From positions 1-44,021 of the forward strand of contig JBARAD010000022.1 of assembly GCA_049791675.1 (NCBI GenBank): a stretch of DNA of 44,021 nt, in the 5' to 3' direction. Positions 7,630 to 16,667 of the stretch are shown here, piece by piece. This stretch comes from Chryseosolibacter sp049791675 (GTDB lineage Bacteria > Bacteroidota > Bacteroidia > Cytophagales > Cyclobacteriaceae). Below the pieces are notes generated by a model. The model worked only from the letters and a program-made list of their open reading frames with translations. It did no database searches and was not told the origin of the DNA. The position numbers and the translations under genes are program-made. How positions within the stretch are numbered: the first letter of the stretch is position 1; every line of letters begins with the position of its first letter.

Positions 7630-9114
7630 TTAATTCGGATTGACATCCCACCATACGCGGGAATTCAGATCGTCGGCGCCCTGCCGCGCAACGGCGGCGG
7701 CCCGGTTATCGGCGTTGAGCGATTGTTCGATGATAGGGTAGATGAATCGCACCGGGATCATATCGTTATTCTGATTGTCGATCGCAGGCGTGAGTACAGG
7801 ATAACCCGTGCGCTTCCAGTCGAACCACGCTTCCAGACCCTGGAAGAACGAAGACAGCCATTTCTGGTTTCCGATCTTTTCCAGCAGTTCATCGTTTGTT
7901 CCGGTGTAGGCTACTTCCGTTTGCGTAAAGTAGGCCGGGTCGGGAGTAATGCCATAGAAATCAAAGGAAGCATTGATGCCGTTCAGATAATACGTTCCCG
8001 CGGTGCCACTGATGAAGCCCTTCTGCGCGGCTTCCGCGAGCAGGAACTGTAATTCCGCATAGGTCATGATCACGCCTTTCGCGACCTGAAGTCCCAGCTC
8101 GGTGTTGGCCTCCTCAAAGAAAAGGGGACCAACCCTTGATTGGAATTCCGGCCCGCCATTATATGTCAACGCCTCTACATCAGCCATACCGTTGGGAATT
8201 CCCACGTATTGATCGTCGCTCGTCTCGGGAGTGGTCTCTGTCGCAGGCGTCGGCCGGACAAAGATGTATAACCGCGGATCGTCCAATGCGATCAGTTTGT
8301 CGGTCAGTGTTTTGCTTGCCCTGAATTCATTGAAGGATCCGATACGGTATGTGAACAGCGGAAACTGGTTCGGAGCTTCGGTCTGATACGTGTACACAGC
8401 ATGGTCGTCGTTGCTGGTGAAGATCGGGTAATCCGCGGGGTTGTCAACGATGGCTGACAACTCAGCGCTGACGTCAACCCTGGCGGAGATCCGCATCAGG
8501 TATCGTATGCGGAGGGAGTTTGCGAGTTTGCGCCATTGCTCCACCTCGCCGCCATAGATGAGGTCGCCGCTGATATCAAGACTTCCATTGAGGATTGTGT
8601 TCGCTTCTTCGAGGTCGGCGAGGATTCCCTGGTAGATCGTTTCCTGTGGATCATATTTAGGAAAGAATACCCCTTCTTTGCCATTCAGCGCTTCCGTGTA
8701 CGGGATGTCGCCATAGGCATCTGTTGCCAGCGAAAACATCCACGCGCGGAGCACGAGCGCCACGCCCTTGTAGTTGGGAAGATTATCTTCTTCTGACAGC
8801 GTGATCATGTTGTTGACATCGCGCATGTTGTCGTACACCGCGTCCCAGATGCTATTGATCTCGCCCCAGAGATACCGGTCTTCATTGACGAACTGGTTTT
8901 TGGAGGTGTGCTGCATCACCGTGTTGCCAATGCTCCAGGTCTCGCCGACGATGGTGTTCATCATATCGCGTTGCACGCCTGGCAGGATCAGGCTGGGCTG
9001 TGTGCTCACCGGATTGTTCGGGTTGGTGTTGATCTCCTCAAAATCCCCCGTGCATCCAAGGACAAAAATCGCGAGGAGCACACAGGTATAGTGGATTGTT
9101 TTATTTGCTTTCAT
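7630..9114 (-). CDS. SusD/RagB family outer-membrane lipoprotein
   Basis: A 494-residue lipoprotein with a signal peptide ending in the lipobox FVLGC (Cys at about residue 21), followed by GDFEEINTNPNNP, which is typical of the SusD-like_2 group. TPR-like helical segments occur through the body (for example LVLRAWMFSLATDAYGDIPY), and the C-terminal part has the family pattern ending near the VWWDVNPN tail. SusD proteins sit on the cell surface as the lid over the SusC channel and capture oligosaccharides or peptides. The start lies 17 bases after the stop of the SusC gene, so both are one transcription unit. The substrate cannot be deduced; no glycoside hydrolase is adjacent. Confidence 0.95.
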   Translation of the reverse strand: MKANKTIHYTCVLLAIFVLGCTGDFEEINTNPNNPVSTQPSLILPGVQRDMMNTIVGETWSIGNTVMQHTSKNQFVNEDRYLWGEINSIWDAVYDNMRDVNNMITLSEEDNLPNYKGVALVLRAWMFSLATDAYGDIPYTEALNGKEGVFFPKYDPQETIYQGILADLEEANTILNGSLDISGDLIYGGEVEQWRKLANSLRIRYLMRISARVDVSAELSAIVDNPADYPIFTSNDDHAVYTYQTEAPNQFPLFTYRIGSFNEFRASKTLTDKLIALDDPRLYIFVRPTPATETTPETSDDQYVGIPNGMADVEALTYNGGPEFQSRVGPLFFEEANTELGLQVAKGVIMTYAELQFLLAEAAQKGFISGTAGTYYLNGINASFDFYGITPDPAYFTQTEVAYTGTNDELLEKIGNQKWLSSFFQGLEAWFDWKRTGYPVLTPAIDNQNNDMIPVRFIYPIIEQSLNADNRAAAVARQGADDLNSRVWWDVNPN

Positions 9115-9131
9115 ATCGTAGTCTTTTCAGA

Positions 9132-12100
9132 TTATAGTTTAAAACTCACGTTGAATCCATAGCTTCTCGCAGAAGGCATCGCCACGGATTCCACGCCGGG
9201 AATGATGGTGCCGCCTGAATTGGATGCTGTTTCAGGATCGATGTGGGGTACATCCGACCACAAGAAAAGATTGCGACCCACCAGTGAAATGCTCACATCG
9301 CGGAAAGGAAGCCCCTTCATGATCGCATTCGGAAGTGTGTACCCGAATTTGACTTCCCTTAGCTTGACGAAGGAGGCGTCGTACATCATGGGTTCGATGA
9401 GCCTTCTGCCCAACGTGATGGAAGAATGCCACTCCCTGGCTGACAGTTTTGTCGTATTCGGCGCAAAGCCGGTGATATTTCCACTGCCATCGGCAACGGC
9501 CACTACGCCAGAACCGATCACGCCATTTTCCGGTAATGTCAGGTCATATCCATTGGCGCGGCCTTCGAGTGTCTCCTCAATAAGACCGGCTTCTCTTCCC
9601 ACCGTCTGCGTATGGGAGTAGATCTTTCCGCCATGGCGGATGTCGAACAAAAATCCGAAGCTGAGTCCTTTAAAAGTAAGCGTGTTGTAAATACCTGCCA
9701 TCCAGTCGGGATTGTAGTTGCCGAGTTTGATCGTAGTGGGTGTGGGTACGGGCTTGCCCTGATTGTTGTAAACGATCTGACCGACATATTGCCCTGTAGG
9801 ATCATAGTAGTCGCTGGTAGGATCCCCGCTCACGCGTTGAAAACCGATGCCATACATGTCACCCATTCTTTCGCCGACGCGCGCTTCGACAGCCACATAC
9901 CGGGATGCCAAAACGTAATTTTTAATTTCCTGGCCTGATTCGGGATCCTTGTACAGCTCTTTCACGACGCTGCGGTTCCGCGAGAAGTTCAGGTTAACAG
10001 ACCATTCAAATGATGGAGTCTGAACCGGGATGAGATTCAACATTACTTCGATGCCCTTATTTTCAATCAATCCGGCATTGATAACCCTTGAAGTATATCC
10101 GGTGGTGCGTGTAAGCGGTACGTTGAGGATCTGGTTTTCACTCCGTGTCGTGTAGTAAGTGAAGTCGAGACCGATCCTGTTCTCAAGAAACCTGATATCA
10201 AAGCCAGCTTCCAGTGAGCGGCTTTGCTCCGGCTTCAGGTTCGCATTCTGGATGACGGAAGATTCTGAATAAGTCGGAAGCCCCTGTGCGGGGTTTTGGG
10301 CCGCGAAAGTCGATAACAACTGATAGGGATCCGTATCATTTCCTACTGCAGCAAATCCTGCCCTGATTTTTGCAAAGCTGACCGGTGATGTTTCCATGTT
10401 GATGAGGTCTGAAACCACCAGGCTCACCGATGCAGAAGGGTAGAAGTAAGACCAGTTGTTGGCAGGCAGCGTACTTGACCAGTCGTTGCGTGCTGTCAAC
10501 TCCAGGAAAAGATAATTCCTGAAACCTATCTGGCTGAACGCATAAAGGCTGTTGATCCGTTTTTCGGAATTGAAAGAATAGTACTCAAGGGCGACTCTTG
10601 CATTGTTCAGGCTGTAGATCCCCGGCACGGTGAGCTGCGGGGCGCTGATATCAGACAAATTATACCTCCTTCTCATCGCGTTTCCGCCGACGCTGGCTGA
10701 CAGACTGATATCGGAACTGATGTCTTTGTTGAAACTCAGAAGGAAGTCCGCATTGGTTTCCTGCAGGAATACCTGCTCTTCGCGATAGCTGCCCAGCGGA
10801 TAGCGCTGTGTGCTATACGCGCGCCGCCGGTTCCTGAACTCATCGCTGTAATCTGTTCCGACCCGTGCCATGAGCATCAGGAAGTCATTGAACTGGTAGG
10901 TGGCTGTCACATTCCCGAACAAACGATCCATTTCCTGTCCGTTCGTATTTTCGTAAACATTGAAGTAAGGATTGTCGTGATAGTTGTAATTGAAATTGAA
11001 CTGATTGAGTTCCTCGCGCCCTGCCTGCCAGTAATCTCTGAATGAGCCAATGTTGAGGCTTCGCGGGAACCAGCAATTAAACAGGTACATGATGTTCTCC
11101 GTCCCATAACTGAGGGAGGGCCGGTTGTCACTGAGGTTTTTTACATAATTTGCTGTAGCCCGGAAGTTGAGTTTTTTCGTCAGCTTGTAGCCCGCAGACA
11201 GATTGAAGTTATGGCGCTTCAGGTCGGTATTTGGAATGATACCCTTTTGATCGAGGTACGTGTAGGATGCGCGCACATCTCCGAATTCATTGCCTCCGCT
11301 TACGGCCACGTTCTGCGTGAAGGTTACGCCGGTTTCAAAGAAGTCCTTGACATTGTCCGGTTGGGGAAGAAAGGGAGTAGGGGTGATCTCTCCGCGCTGG
11401 GCGAGTTGTGTCGCGATATCGACGGGGCCGATGATGGTATTAAGGTTGCCAACATCGCCGCCGCGCAAACCGTTCGAGGTGGGACTGTCGAATTGTTTGA
11501 TCAACTGTCCATCCATCTTCGGTCCCCAGGATTCGTCCACGCCATCGCGTACGCCGCCGCCGTTGCCATCGAGAAATTCGAACTCACCGTTCAACCCCTG
11601 TCCATATACGTTTTGAAAGTCAGGTAGCTTCAGTGCGTTCTCGAATGAGACGGTACTGTTGAATGAAACATTTCCCTGTGTCCCTCTTCCGGATTTGGTT
11701 TTGATAATGATCACACCGTTTTGTCCGCGTGATCCATAGAGGGCCGTCGCGCTGGCGCCTTTCAGCACGGTCATGGACTCCACGTCATCAGCATTGACGA
11801 AGCCGGCCCCGTTTCCATAGTCGACTTCCTGATTATTTCTTCCGGACGAGCCGAATGTCTCGTTAGTAATGGGTACGCCGTCCACAATGAACAGAGGCTG
11901 ATTCTTATTGATGTTGAGCGAACGCTCCCCCCTGATAGTGATGCGGGATGATCCGCCGATTCCGGAAGGATTACCCACAACGGTGACGCCGGCAACTTTT
12001 CCCGCGAGGGCATTTCCGATGTTTGTCTCACGGGCTTTGGTAATATCTTCCCCGTTGAGCTCTTGCACCGCGTATCCCAGATCGCGTTTCTCGCGCTCAA

Positions 12101-12479
12101 TGCCGAGCGCAGTGACCACGACTTCTGAAAGCTCCGTCGCGTCGACGGGAAGCGCCACGCTGATGGTACGCTTGCCTGCGATCGGGATCTCCTGTGTGAC
12201 ATATCCCACAAAAGAAAAAACCAATGTTCCGTCCGGGTCAGGAACATCCAGGCTGTAATTTCCATCGGCATCCGTGATCGTCCCGGTGGTCGTCCCTTTT
12301 ACAAGCACGTTTGCGCCGGGAATGGCCGTGCCCTGGTCTCCGGAAGTGACGCTGCCTGAAACAGTAGTCTGCGCGAAGGAGGCGCTGCCGATCATGATAA
12401 ACATGCACAGCAACACCCACCGCTTTTTGGAAAGGAGTATCTGATGTGAAGCCCTACTCCTTAGTAAAGGTGTTTTCAT
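9132..12479 (-). CDS. SusC/RagA family TonB-dependent receptor
   Basis: A 1115-residue outer-membrane receptor. From the chosen ATG at 12479 it has a signal peptide ending in SASFAQ, a carboxypeptidase-like regulatory domain (about 38-125, with ADGNYSLDVPD and VFSFVGY), the SusC signature TALGIEREKRDLGYAVQEL, a plug domain (about 135-260, with RGERSLN and PLFIVDGVPI) and a 22-strand-type barrel ending in SYGFNVSFKL. It imports nutrients bound by the SusD partner, powered by TonB. The frame stays open up to 12623, but those 48 extra codons do not look like a secretion signal, so I reject that start. No sigma/anti-sigma pair lies beside it, so it is not of the trans-envelope regulated type on local evidence. 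Confidence 0.95.
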   Translation of the reverse strand: MKTPLLRSRASHQILLSKKRWVLLCMFIMIGSASFAQTTVSGSVTSGDQGTAIPGANVLVKGTTTGTITDADGNYSLDVPDPDGTLVFSFVGYVTQEIPIAGKRTISVALPVDATELSEVVVTALGIEREKRDLGYAVQELNGEDITKARETNIGNALAGKVAGVTVVGNPSGIGGSSRITIRGERSLNINKNQPLFIVDGVPITNETFGSSGRNNQEVDYGNGAGFVNADDVESMTVLKGASATALYGSRGQNGVIIIKTKSGRGTQGNVSFNSTVSFENALKLPDFQNVYGQGLNGEFEFLDGNGGGVRDGVDESWGPKMDGQLIKQFDSPTSNGLRGGDVGNLNTIIGPVDIATQLAQRGEITPTPFLPQPDNVKDFFETGVTFTQNVAVSGGNEFGDVRASYTYLDQKGIIPNTDLKRHNFNLSAGYKLTKKLNFRATANYVKNLSDNRPSLSYGTENIMYLFNCWFPRSLNIGSFRDYWQAGREELNQFNFNYNYHDNPYFNVYENTNGQEMDRLFGNVTATYQFNDFLMLMARVGTDYSDEFRNRRRAYSTQRYPLGSYREEQVFLQETNADFLLSFNKDISSDISLSASVGGNAMRRRYNLSDISAPQLTVPGIYSLNNARVALEYYSFNSEKRINSLYAFSQIGFRNYLFLELTARNDWSSTLPANNWSYFYPSASVSLVVSDLINMETSPVSFAKIRAGFAAVGNDTDPYQLLSTFAAQNPAQGLPTYSESSVIQNANLKPEQSRSLEAGFDIRFLENRIGLDFTYYTTRSENQILNVPLTRTTGYTSRVINAGLIENKGIEVMLNLIPVQTPSFEWSVNLNFSRNRSVVKELYKDPESGQEIKNYVLASRYVAVEARVGERMGDMYGIGFQRVSGDPTSDYYDPTGQYVGQIVYNNQGKPVPTPTTIKLGNYNPDWMAGIYNTLTFKGLSFGFLFDIRHGGKIYSHTQTVGREAGLIEETLEGRANGYDLTLPENGVIGSGVVAVADGSGNITGFAPNTTKLSAREWHSSITLGRRLIEPMMYDASFVKLREVKFGYTLPNAIMKGLPFRDVSISLVGRNLFLWSDVPHIDPETASNSGGTIIPGVESVAMPSARSYGFNVSFKL

Positions 12480-12816
12480 AAATTTGGTTTTAAGTGGATA
12501 AAAGAAAATCGGGTGTCCGGTTTGTATCCTTGCCGGATAAAACCCTCGATAAAGGAAAGGGAAAGGAAGATAAGTAAATATCTCTGGGGGATCAAGAACG
12601 TTAACACTTGGTAAGCCTGCCATGAGCGATCATTCCTGTTTTTCCTTTCGCTCAAAGATTGGCATTCGGAAACAACGTGGCGTTACCGGAGTATTAACAG
12701 TTCATTAATTGTAAAACGATGTTGTGTTAACCTCGTTCAGATTTGCATGGATGCCGTGAGGGCACGTAAACGGCACTGAGAAAAAAGTATGAAGCACTTT
12801 TCGTGCGGGTTCGATT
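12480..12816. other. Leader and promoter region of the susCD pair
   Basis: This 337-base gap lies between two genes on the minus strand. I could not find a full TTTG/TAnnTTTG promoter for susC. A 7-bp inverted repeat TGAGCGA (12623-12629) and TCGCTCA (12648-12654) with an 18-base loop would form a hairpin in the leader RNA of susC. A weaker GCAC/GTGC hairpin followed on the minus strand by a run of six T lies near 12785-12805 and may end transcription of the upstream dehydrogenase gene. Confidence 0.4.
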
Positions 12817-13992
12817 TCAGTTTTCTGCAAGCCTGTAGATCTTGCCATCGAACCCACAGAGGTAGAGTTCGTTTGTTTGATCAACGCCAAAAGACGAGAT
12901 GTTGAAGTCTGCCTCAAACAGGAGTGTGTTCACGGGGTTGCTGAGATTGGAATGTTCTAGTGACCAGACCCTTCTGGTCGCATAATCCGCATAGATGTAT
13001 TTTCCTTCGAGGCTTCTCAGCGACGGTCCTCTATAGACAAAACCTCCCGTAACGGATATTCCTTCGCTGCGTCCATACGCATGCACCGGTAGTTTCAGAC
13101 CCGTGCGCTTACAGCCGTTTCGCGGACTAAAGCAGTGATTGCCTTCCATAACATTCCATCCGTAGTTGCCGCCTTTTTCAATGATGTCGATTTCTTCATA
13201 AGCATTTTGGCCAACGTCACCCGTCCACAAGCGGCCGTTGTCTGCGTCGAAGCTGAAACGCCATGGATTCCGTAACCCATAAGCGTAGATCTCTTCGCGA
13301 TATCCGTTATTGTTCTTTGCGAAGGGATTGTCCGCGGGGATACCATATTGCATCCCGTTCTCCTGTTTGTCGACATCAATGCGCAGGATGCTCCCGAGTA
13401 AGGTCGAGCGGTTTTGTCCATGCTCCTGGGGATCGCCACCGGAACCGCCATCGCCAACCGCGATGTAGAGAAATCCATCCGGACCGAAAGAAACCTGTCC
13501 TCCGTTGTGATTGCTGTAAGGTTGTTCAAAGGTCAACAAGACCTTTTCACTTGCGGGGTCTGCCTGGTCAGCATCCGCGGCAGAAACCCTGAACCTCGAA
13601 ATGACGGTCCGGTTTGGATTCGATGCCGTATAATTCACAAAAAAATACCCGTTGGTTTTGTAGTCGGGATGGAACGCAAGGCCCAATAATCCTTCCTCAT
13701 TGCCCTGATCATCTACTTTTTCGCGGATATCCAAAAAAGTCGTCTTCCCCGACGCATCCCTGTCATTGGGAAAAACAGCGATCACACCTTCCTGTTCCAC
13801 GACGAATATCCGGTTGCCGTTATCCGGTGCATGCTGGAGGTCTACAGGTCTTTTAAATGACAACTTTGGAAAAGCTTCCACCGCGCTGTACGAAGCGGCA
13901 TGTTGATCGTGGTCTCCATTCCGCGGAGCGTCGGCGCAAAAACCACAGAGAAGAAAAAGGAGGAAGATGGGTTTGGTGTATGATGCTTTCAT
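12817..13992 (-). CDS. Exported sorbosone/glucose dehydrogenase-like beta-propeller
   Basis: A 391-residue protein of the soluble glucose/sorbosone dehydrogenase family (GSDH, related to PQQ-dependent sugar dehydrogenases and the HIPL proteins). Marker motifs are LLGLAFHPDY, SNHNGGQVSFGPDGFLYIA, GDGGSGGDPQ, AYGLRNPWRFSFD and GDVGQNAYEEID. These supply the catalytic histidine and the PQQ/calcium site in characterised members. The N-terminus (MKASYTKPIFLLFLLCGFC) is a secretion signal, possibly of lipoprotein type. I start at 13992 because the earlier in-frame ATG at 14031 falls in the heptad repeat. It lies upstream of susC on the same strand and may oxidise sugars in the periplasm, but the gap makes co-transcription uncertain. 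Confidence 0.88.
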   Translation of the reverse strand: MKASYTKPIFLLFLLCGFCADAPRNGDHDQHAASYSAVEAFPKLSFKRPVDLQHAPDNGNRIFVVEQEGVIAVFPNDRDASGKTTFLDIREKVDDQGNEEGLLGLAFHPDYKTNGYFFVNYTASNPNRTVISRFRVSAADADQADPASEKVLLTFEQPYSNHNGGQVSFGPDGFLYIAVGDGGSGGDPQEHGQNRSTLLGSILRIDVDKQENGMQYGIPADNPFAKNNNGYREEIYAYGLRNPWRFSFDADNGRLWTGDVGQNAYEEIDIIEKGGNYGWNVMEGNHCFSPRNGCKRTGLKLPVHAYGRSEGISVTGGFVYRGPSLRSLEGKYIYADYATRRVWSLEHSNLSNPVNTLLFEADFNISSFGVDQTNELYLCGFDGKIYRLAEN

Positions 13993-14003
13993 AGTTGTTG
14001 AAT

Positions 14004-14115
14004 GGTCGACGGTCCACAGACCACGGACCACGGCAATGCAGGGAAGGTCGACGGTCCACGGTAAAAACGGTCTAAGTTTAAAGTTTAAGATCTAAAATTC
14101 AAGATTTAAAATTGG
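14004..14115. repeat. Heptad-phased intergenic repeat array A, GC-rich to AT-rich
   Basis: Sixteen consecutive 7-base units run in one phase. GGTCGAC GGTCCAC opens at 14004 and recurs exactly 42 bases later at 14046; between them lie AGACCAC, GGACCAC, GGCAATG and CAGGGAA. From 14074 the units become AT-rich: AAGTTTA twice, then AGATCTA, AAATTCA, AGATTTA and AAATTGG. The unit sequence drifts while the period stays at 7. It occupies the gap between the Kelch and dehydrogenase genes. Confidence 0.75.
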
Positions 14116-14186
14116 GAGTCTCCACCGGGTCGAGAGCTCCCATCATATTTAAATGACTCAATCTTGAATCTTGAATCTTAAATTAT
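14113..14186. repeat. Hairpin and inverted heptad block adjoining array A
   Basis: TGGGAG (14113-14118) pairs with CTCCCA (14137-14142). Downstream, CAATCTT (14159), GAATCTT (14166), GAATCTT (14173) and AAATTAT (14180) form four more heptads. Their complement resembles the AAATTCA AGATTTA units of array A, so the two A/T-rich blocks form an imperfect inverted repeat around the small hairpin. It lies directly after the Kelch gene stop on the minus strand and could affect transcription termination. Confidence 0.6.
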
Positions 14187-14201
14187 TACCAAGATCTTTC
14201 G

Positions 14202-15167
14202 TTACCTCAAGACCTCAACACTATTCAACTCCGGTCCGCCGCCGCGATTCCCTGAACCTGCAACAACATAGATCTTGCCATTCACATTCACGGCGCCGGT
14301 GCCATGGCGTCCGGCGTTTAGTGCGGGGAGTGTTTCCCATTCCATCGTCTTGGTGTTCAATGCTTCAACTTCGCTGTGCGCGGGAACCTGTGCGTCACTT
14401 TCTCCGCCGATCACAAGCAGCTTATTGTCGAGAACAATGGACGCATTTCCCGCGCGAAGGGTGGGGAGGTTTCCGGATTCGGATAAGGTGGTCCACTGAT
14501 TCTTTTTAAAGTCATATACATCCACAGCAGGCTCCAGGAGATTCAGCACCTGGCCGGTCTTTGCAGTAGACCTTCTTCCGCCCGCGAGGTAGATCCTGTC
14601 ACCGATCACCACCGCCTGCACATGGTCTCGGACGTGTGGGGCATCCGTTAGTTTTTTCCATTGATTGGTTTTGGGATCGTATTCGTCCAGCCAGCCCACG
14701 TGTCCGTCCCAGTGACCATCCTGTATGCCGCAGACGACGTAGATCTTATCGTTGTAGACGAACACACCTGCAGCGCCCCGTCTTCTGTCGGCGGGAATTT
14801 CCGGACCCACGCGCCATTCATTCTTGTCCGGATTGAAAATATGAATATTCGGGATAGGCGTTTCATGCGGATATCCCCCCGTAAACGCGCCCAGCACCCA
14901 TACTTCATGCTTGTAGGCCACTGCCTGAAAGTGATGCATTTCAAGGGGTGTTGCCACGTGCTGTGTCCACTTCTTCGTTTTCAGGTCGAACGATTCAACC
15001 GGTTTGATCCCGCGTCCTCCCAGCAGGATCAGCCTGCCTTTTACCGCGGTCAGGGCGTTCTCATGGCGATTGGTGCAGTTGTTTTCAGTAGCGACAGTTT
15101 CCCAGGACTGGGCAAGGCACATACCGAGGAAGAAAATAAAAATGGATGTCAGAATTGTGTTTTTCAT
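14202..15167 (-). CDS. Exported Kelch-repeat beta-propeller protein
   Basis: A 321-residue protein with a signal peptide (MKNTILTSIFIFFLGMCLAQ) and about six Kelch repeats that fill the rest. Repeats show the GG-x-aromatic-W pattern, for example LILLGGRG, EVWVLGAFTGG, KIYVVCGIQDG, RIYLAGGRRS, LLVIGGESD and KIYVVAGSGNRGG. Kelch propellers in bacteria include sialate epimerases and carbohydrate-binding proteins, but I see no catalytic signature here. The start is the ATG at 15167 before the signal peptide; a longer in-frame extension to 15329 runs through the divergent promoter region and is unlikely. Location next to sugar-related genes suggests a periplasmic carbohydrate role (inference). Confidence 0.85.
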   Translation of the reverse strand: MKNTILTSIFIFFLGMCLAQSWETVATENNCTNRHENALTAVKGRLILLGGRGIKPVESFDLKTKKWTQHVATPLEMHHFQAVAYKHEVWVLGAFTGGYPHETPIPNIHIFNPDKNEWRVGPEIPADRRRGAAGVFVYNDKIYVVCGIQDGHWDGHVGWLDEYDPKTNQWKKLTDAPHVRDHVQAVVIGDRIYLAGGRRSTAKTGQVLNLLEPAVDVYDFKKNQWTTLSESGNLPTLRAGNASIVLDNKLLVIGGESDAQVPAHSEVEALNTKTMEWETLPALNAGRHGTGAVNVNGKIYVVAGSGNRGGGPELNSVEVLR

Positions 15168-15274
15168 AACCTGCGATTGCATTAAAGGTCGATTGAATGA
15201 CAAGATAAGAAGATCGCACCGAAAGCGCCTGACACCGGTCATGGAAAGTTCTGATGGCGTACCGGAAGGAAAGC

Positions 15275-15282
15275 TATATTTG
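15275..15282 (+). promoter_or_regulatory. TAnnTTTG promoter element of the TIM-barrel gene
   Basis: TATATTTG (15275-15282) matches the Bacteroidota -7 consensus exactly and lies 50 bases before the ATG at 15333. No clean TTTG is found at the expected -33 distance, so the promoter may be weak or activated. It lies in the divergent gap with the Kelch gene. Confidence 0.45.
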
Positions 15283-15332
15283 ACCTGCGATCCGGATGAT
15301 TCGGAACGCAAACAACAACTTAGCTTCATGAT

Positions 15333-16178
15333 ATGAAAACAGCTTTAATCTTTCTCCTTGCCCTGATTTCAACCTTTCCGGTAAGCGCACAGCGGTTCGG
15401 AAAAACCCTGAAGGAAACTCCCGGGGTCGTTTCCTATACTTATCGCCACAGTTTCCAGAAAGATATCGGAGGTACTTTGGATATGATCAAGGCGCTCGGG
15501 GTCACGAATATTGAGTTTTCGAATCTTTTTGGATCGACGGCTGCCGATATCAGAAAGATGCTGGATGACAGGGGTATGCGTTGCACTTCGTTTGGTGTGG
15601 GATATAACGACCTCGTCAACAAGACGGACGAAGTTGCGCGCAATGCAAAGGCGCTCGGCGCTTCCTACGTACGCGTTGCCTCCATCCCTTATGGTGAAGC
15701 GTTCGATCTTGAAGACGCGAAAAAAACCGTTGCAGATTTTAACCGCGCGGGAAAAGAGTTGAAGGAAAATCACAATTTGACGTTTTGTTATCACAATCAC
15801 GGATTTGAGTTTCAGCCTTACGGAGAGGGAACTTATTTCGATTATATGATGGAGCATACTGATCCGAAGTTTGTCAGTTATGAACTTGATATATTGTGGG
15901 CATTCCATCCTGGCGCCGATCCTGTTGCGCTGATCAAAAAATATCCGAAGCGCTTCAAGCTCATGCACGTTAAGGATCTGCGCAAGGGAGTGAAAGGTGA
16001 CTTCTCCGGACGCACGCCCGTCGAAAACGACGTCGCGCTGGGAACGGGTCAGATCGACGTCGCTGCCGTCATTAAAGCTGCAAAAAAGTCGTCCATTCAG
16101 TACTACTACATCGAAGATGAGAGTCCTTCGATTGAAACCCAGGTGCCGCAAAGCCTGGCGTTCCTGAAGGGTTTGTAG
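15333..16178 (+). CDS. Exported sugar phosphate isomerase/epimerase-like TIM barrel
   Basis: A 281-residue protein with a signal peptide (MKTALIFLLALISTFPVSAQ) and an AP-endonuclease-2/xylose-isomerase-like TIM barrel. Recognisable strands end in FCYHNHGFEF, YELDILWAFHPGADP, LMHVKDLRKG and YYYIEDESP, which carry the histidines and acids that bind the divalent metal in the family. Exported members are common in Bacteroidota next to sugar-uptake genes and are thought to act on sugars or hydroxypyruvate-like substrates; the exact reaction is unknown. It is divergent from the Kelch gene with 165 bases between starts. Confidence 0.88.
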   Translation: MKTALIFLLALISTFPVSAQRFGKTLKETPGVVSYTYRHSFQKDIGGTLDMIKALGVTNIEFSNLFGSTAADIRKMLDDRGMRCTSFGVGYNDLVNKTDEVARNAKALGASYVRVASIPYGEAFDLEDAKKTVADFNRAGKELKENHNLTFCYHNHGFEFQPYGEGTYFDYMMEHTDPKFVSYELDILWAFHPGADPVALIKKYPKRFKLMHVKDLRKGVKGDFSGRTPVENDVALGTGQIDVAAVIKAAKKSSIQYYYIEDESPSIETQVPQSLAFLKGL

Positions 16179-16275
16179 GGGAATACCGGATTCCGTAAAT
16201 TGATGGAATTAGACAACAGACCACAGCTGGTGCGGCGAGCCTGGCGCTATGTGTAGTCCATACAAAGCCACTATC

Positions 16276-16641
16276 ATGATACGACGGAGCTATCGGATCC
16301 TTTTGACGGTGACGATCGTCATTCCGTTGTGTGTATTTGTCGTGATGGTGCCGTACTCGTTGTTGATTGGATGGAGTTTGGTTACGGCCTCGGTATTCTG
16401 GTTGCTCGTTTTTCCGGCAGTAACATTATATCTCTGTTCCAGGTTTTTGCGGGATGATAATTCAGACTGGATGGGAATGATTGCTATGGCAAGTTTCTAT
16501 CTGTTCATGGCGCTGATGAGTCACTGGAATAATCATACAGACTTTTATACCGTGATGACGATCTGTGTTATCTATAACATGAGCATAATGGGTTTGATCC
16601 TTTTGACCGGAAAAGCTTCAAGACATAGAAAAGCGACATAG
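16276..16641 (+). CDS. Small membrane protein of unknown function
   Basis: A 121-residue protein with about four hydrophobic helices and a basic C-terminus (TGKASRHRKAT). No family recognised. The start is placed at ATG 16276, directly before the basic MIRRSYR that precedes the first helix; an earlier in-frame ATG at 16249 would add nine residues. It sits alone between the TIM-barrel gene and a convergent sensor kinase. The coding character (long hydrophobic frame with positive-inside ends) is convincing but the role is open. Confidence 0.6.
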   Translation: MIRRSYRILLTVTIVIPLCVFVVMVPYSLLIGWSLVTASVFWLLVFPAVTLYLCSRFLRDDNSDWMGMIAMASFYLFMALMSHWNNHTDFYTVMTICVIYNMSIMGLILLTGKASRHRKAT

Positions 16642-16667
16642 AAACGTTGATATGCTAAACCCGGTCA

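Noticed and set aside
12480..12623. N-terminal extension of the SusC protein to an upstream ATG
   Set aside because: The extra 48 residues lack a secretion signal, and a standard SusC signal peptide begins at the ATG at 12479.
15168..15329. N-terminal extension of the Kelch protein
   Set aside because: It would run through the divergent promoter region and place the signal peptide internally.
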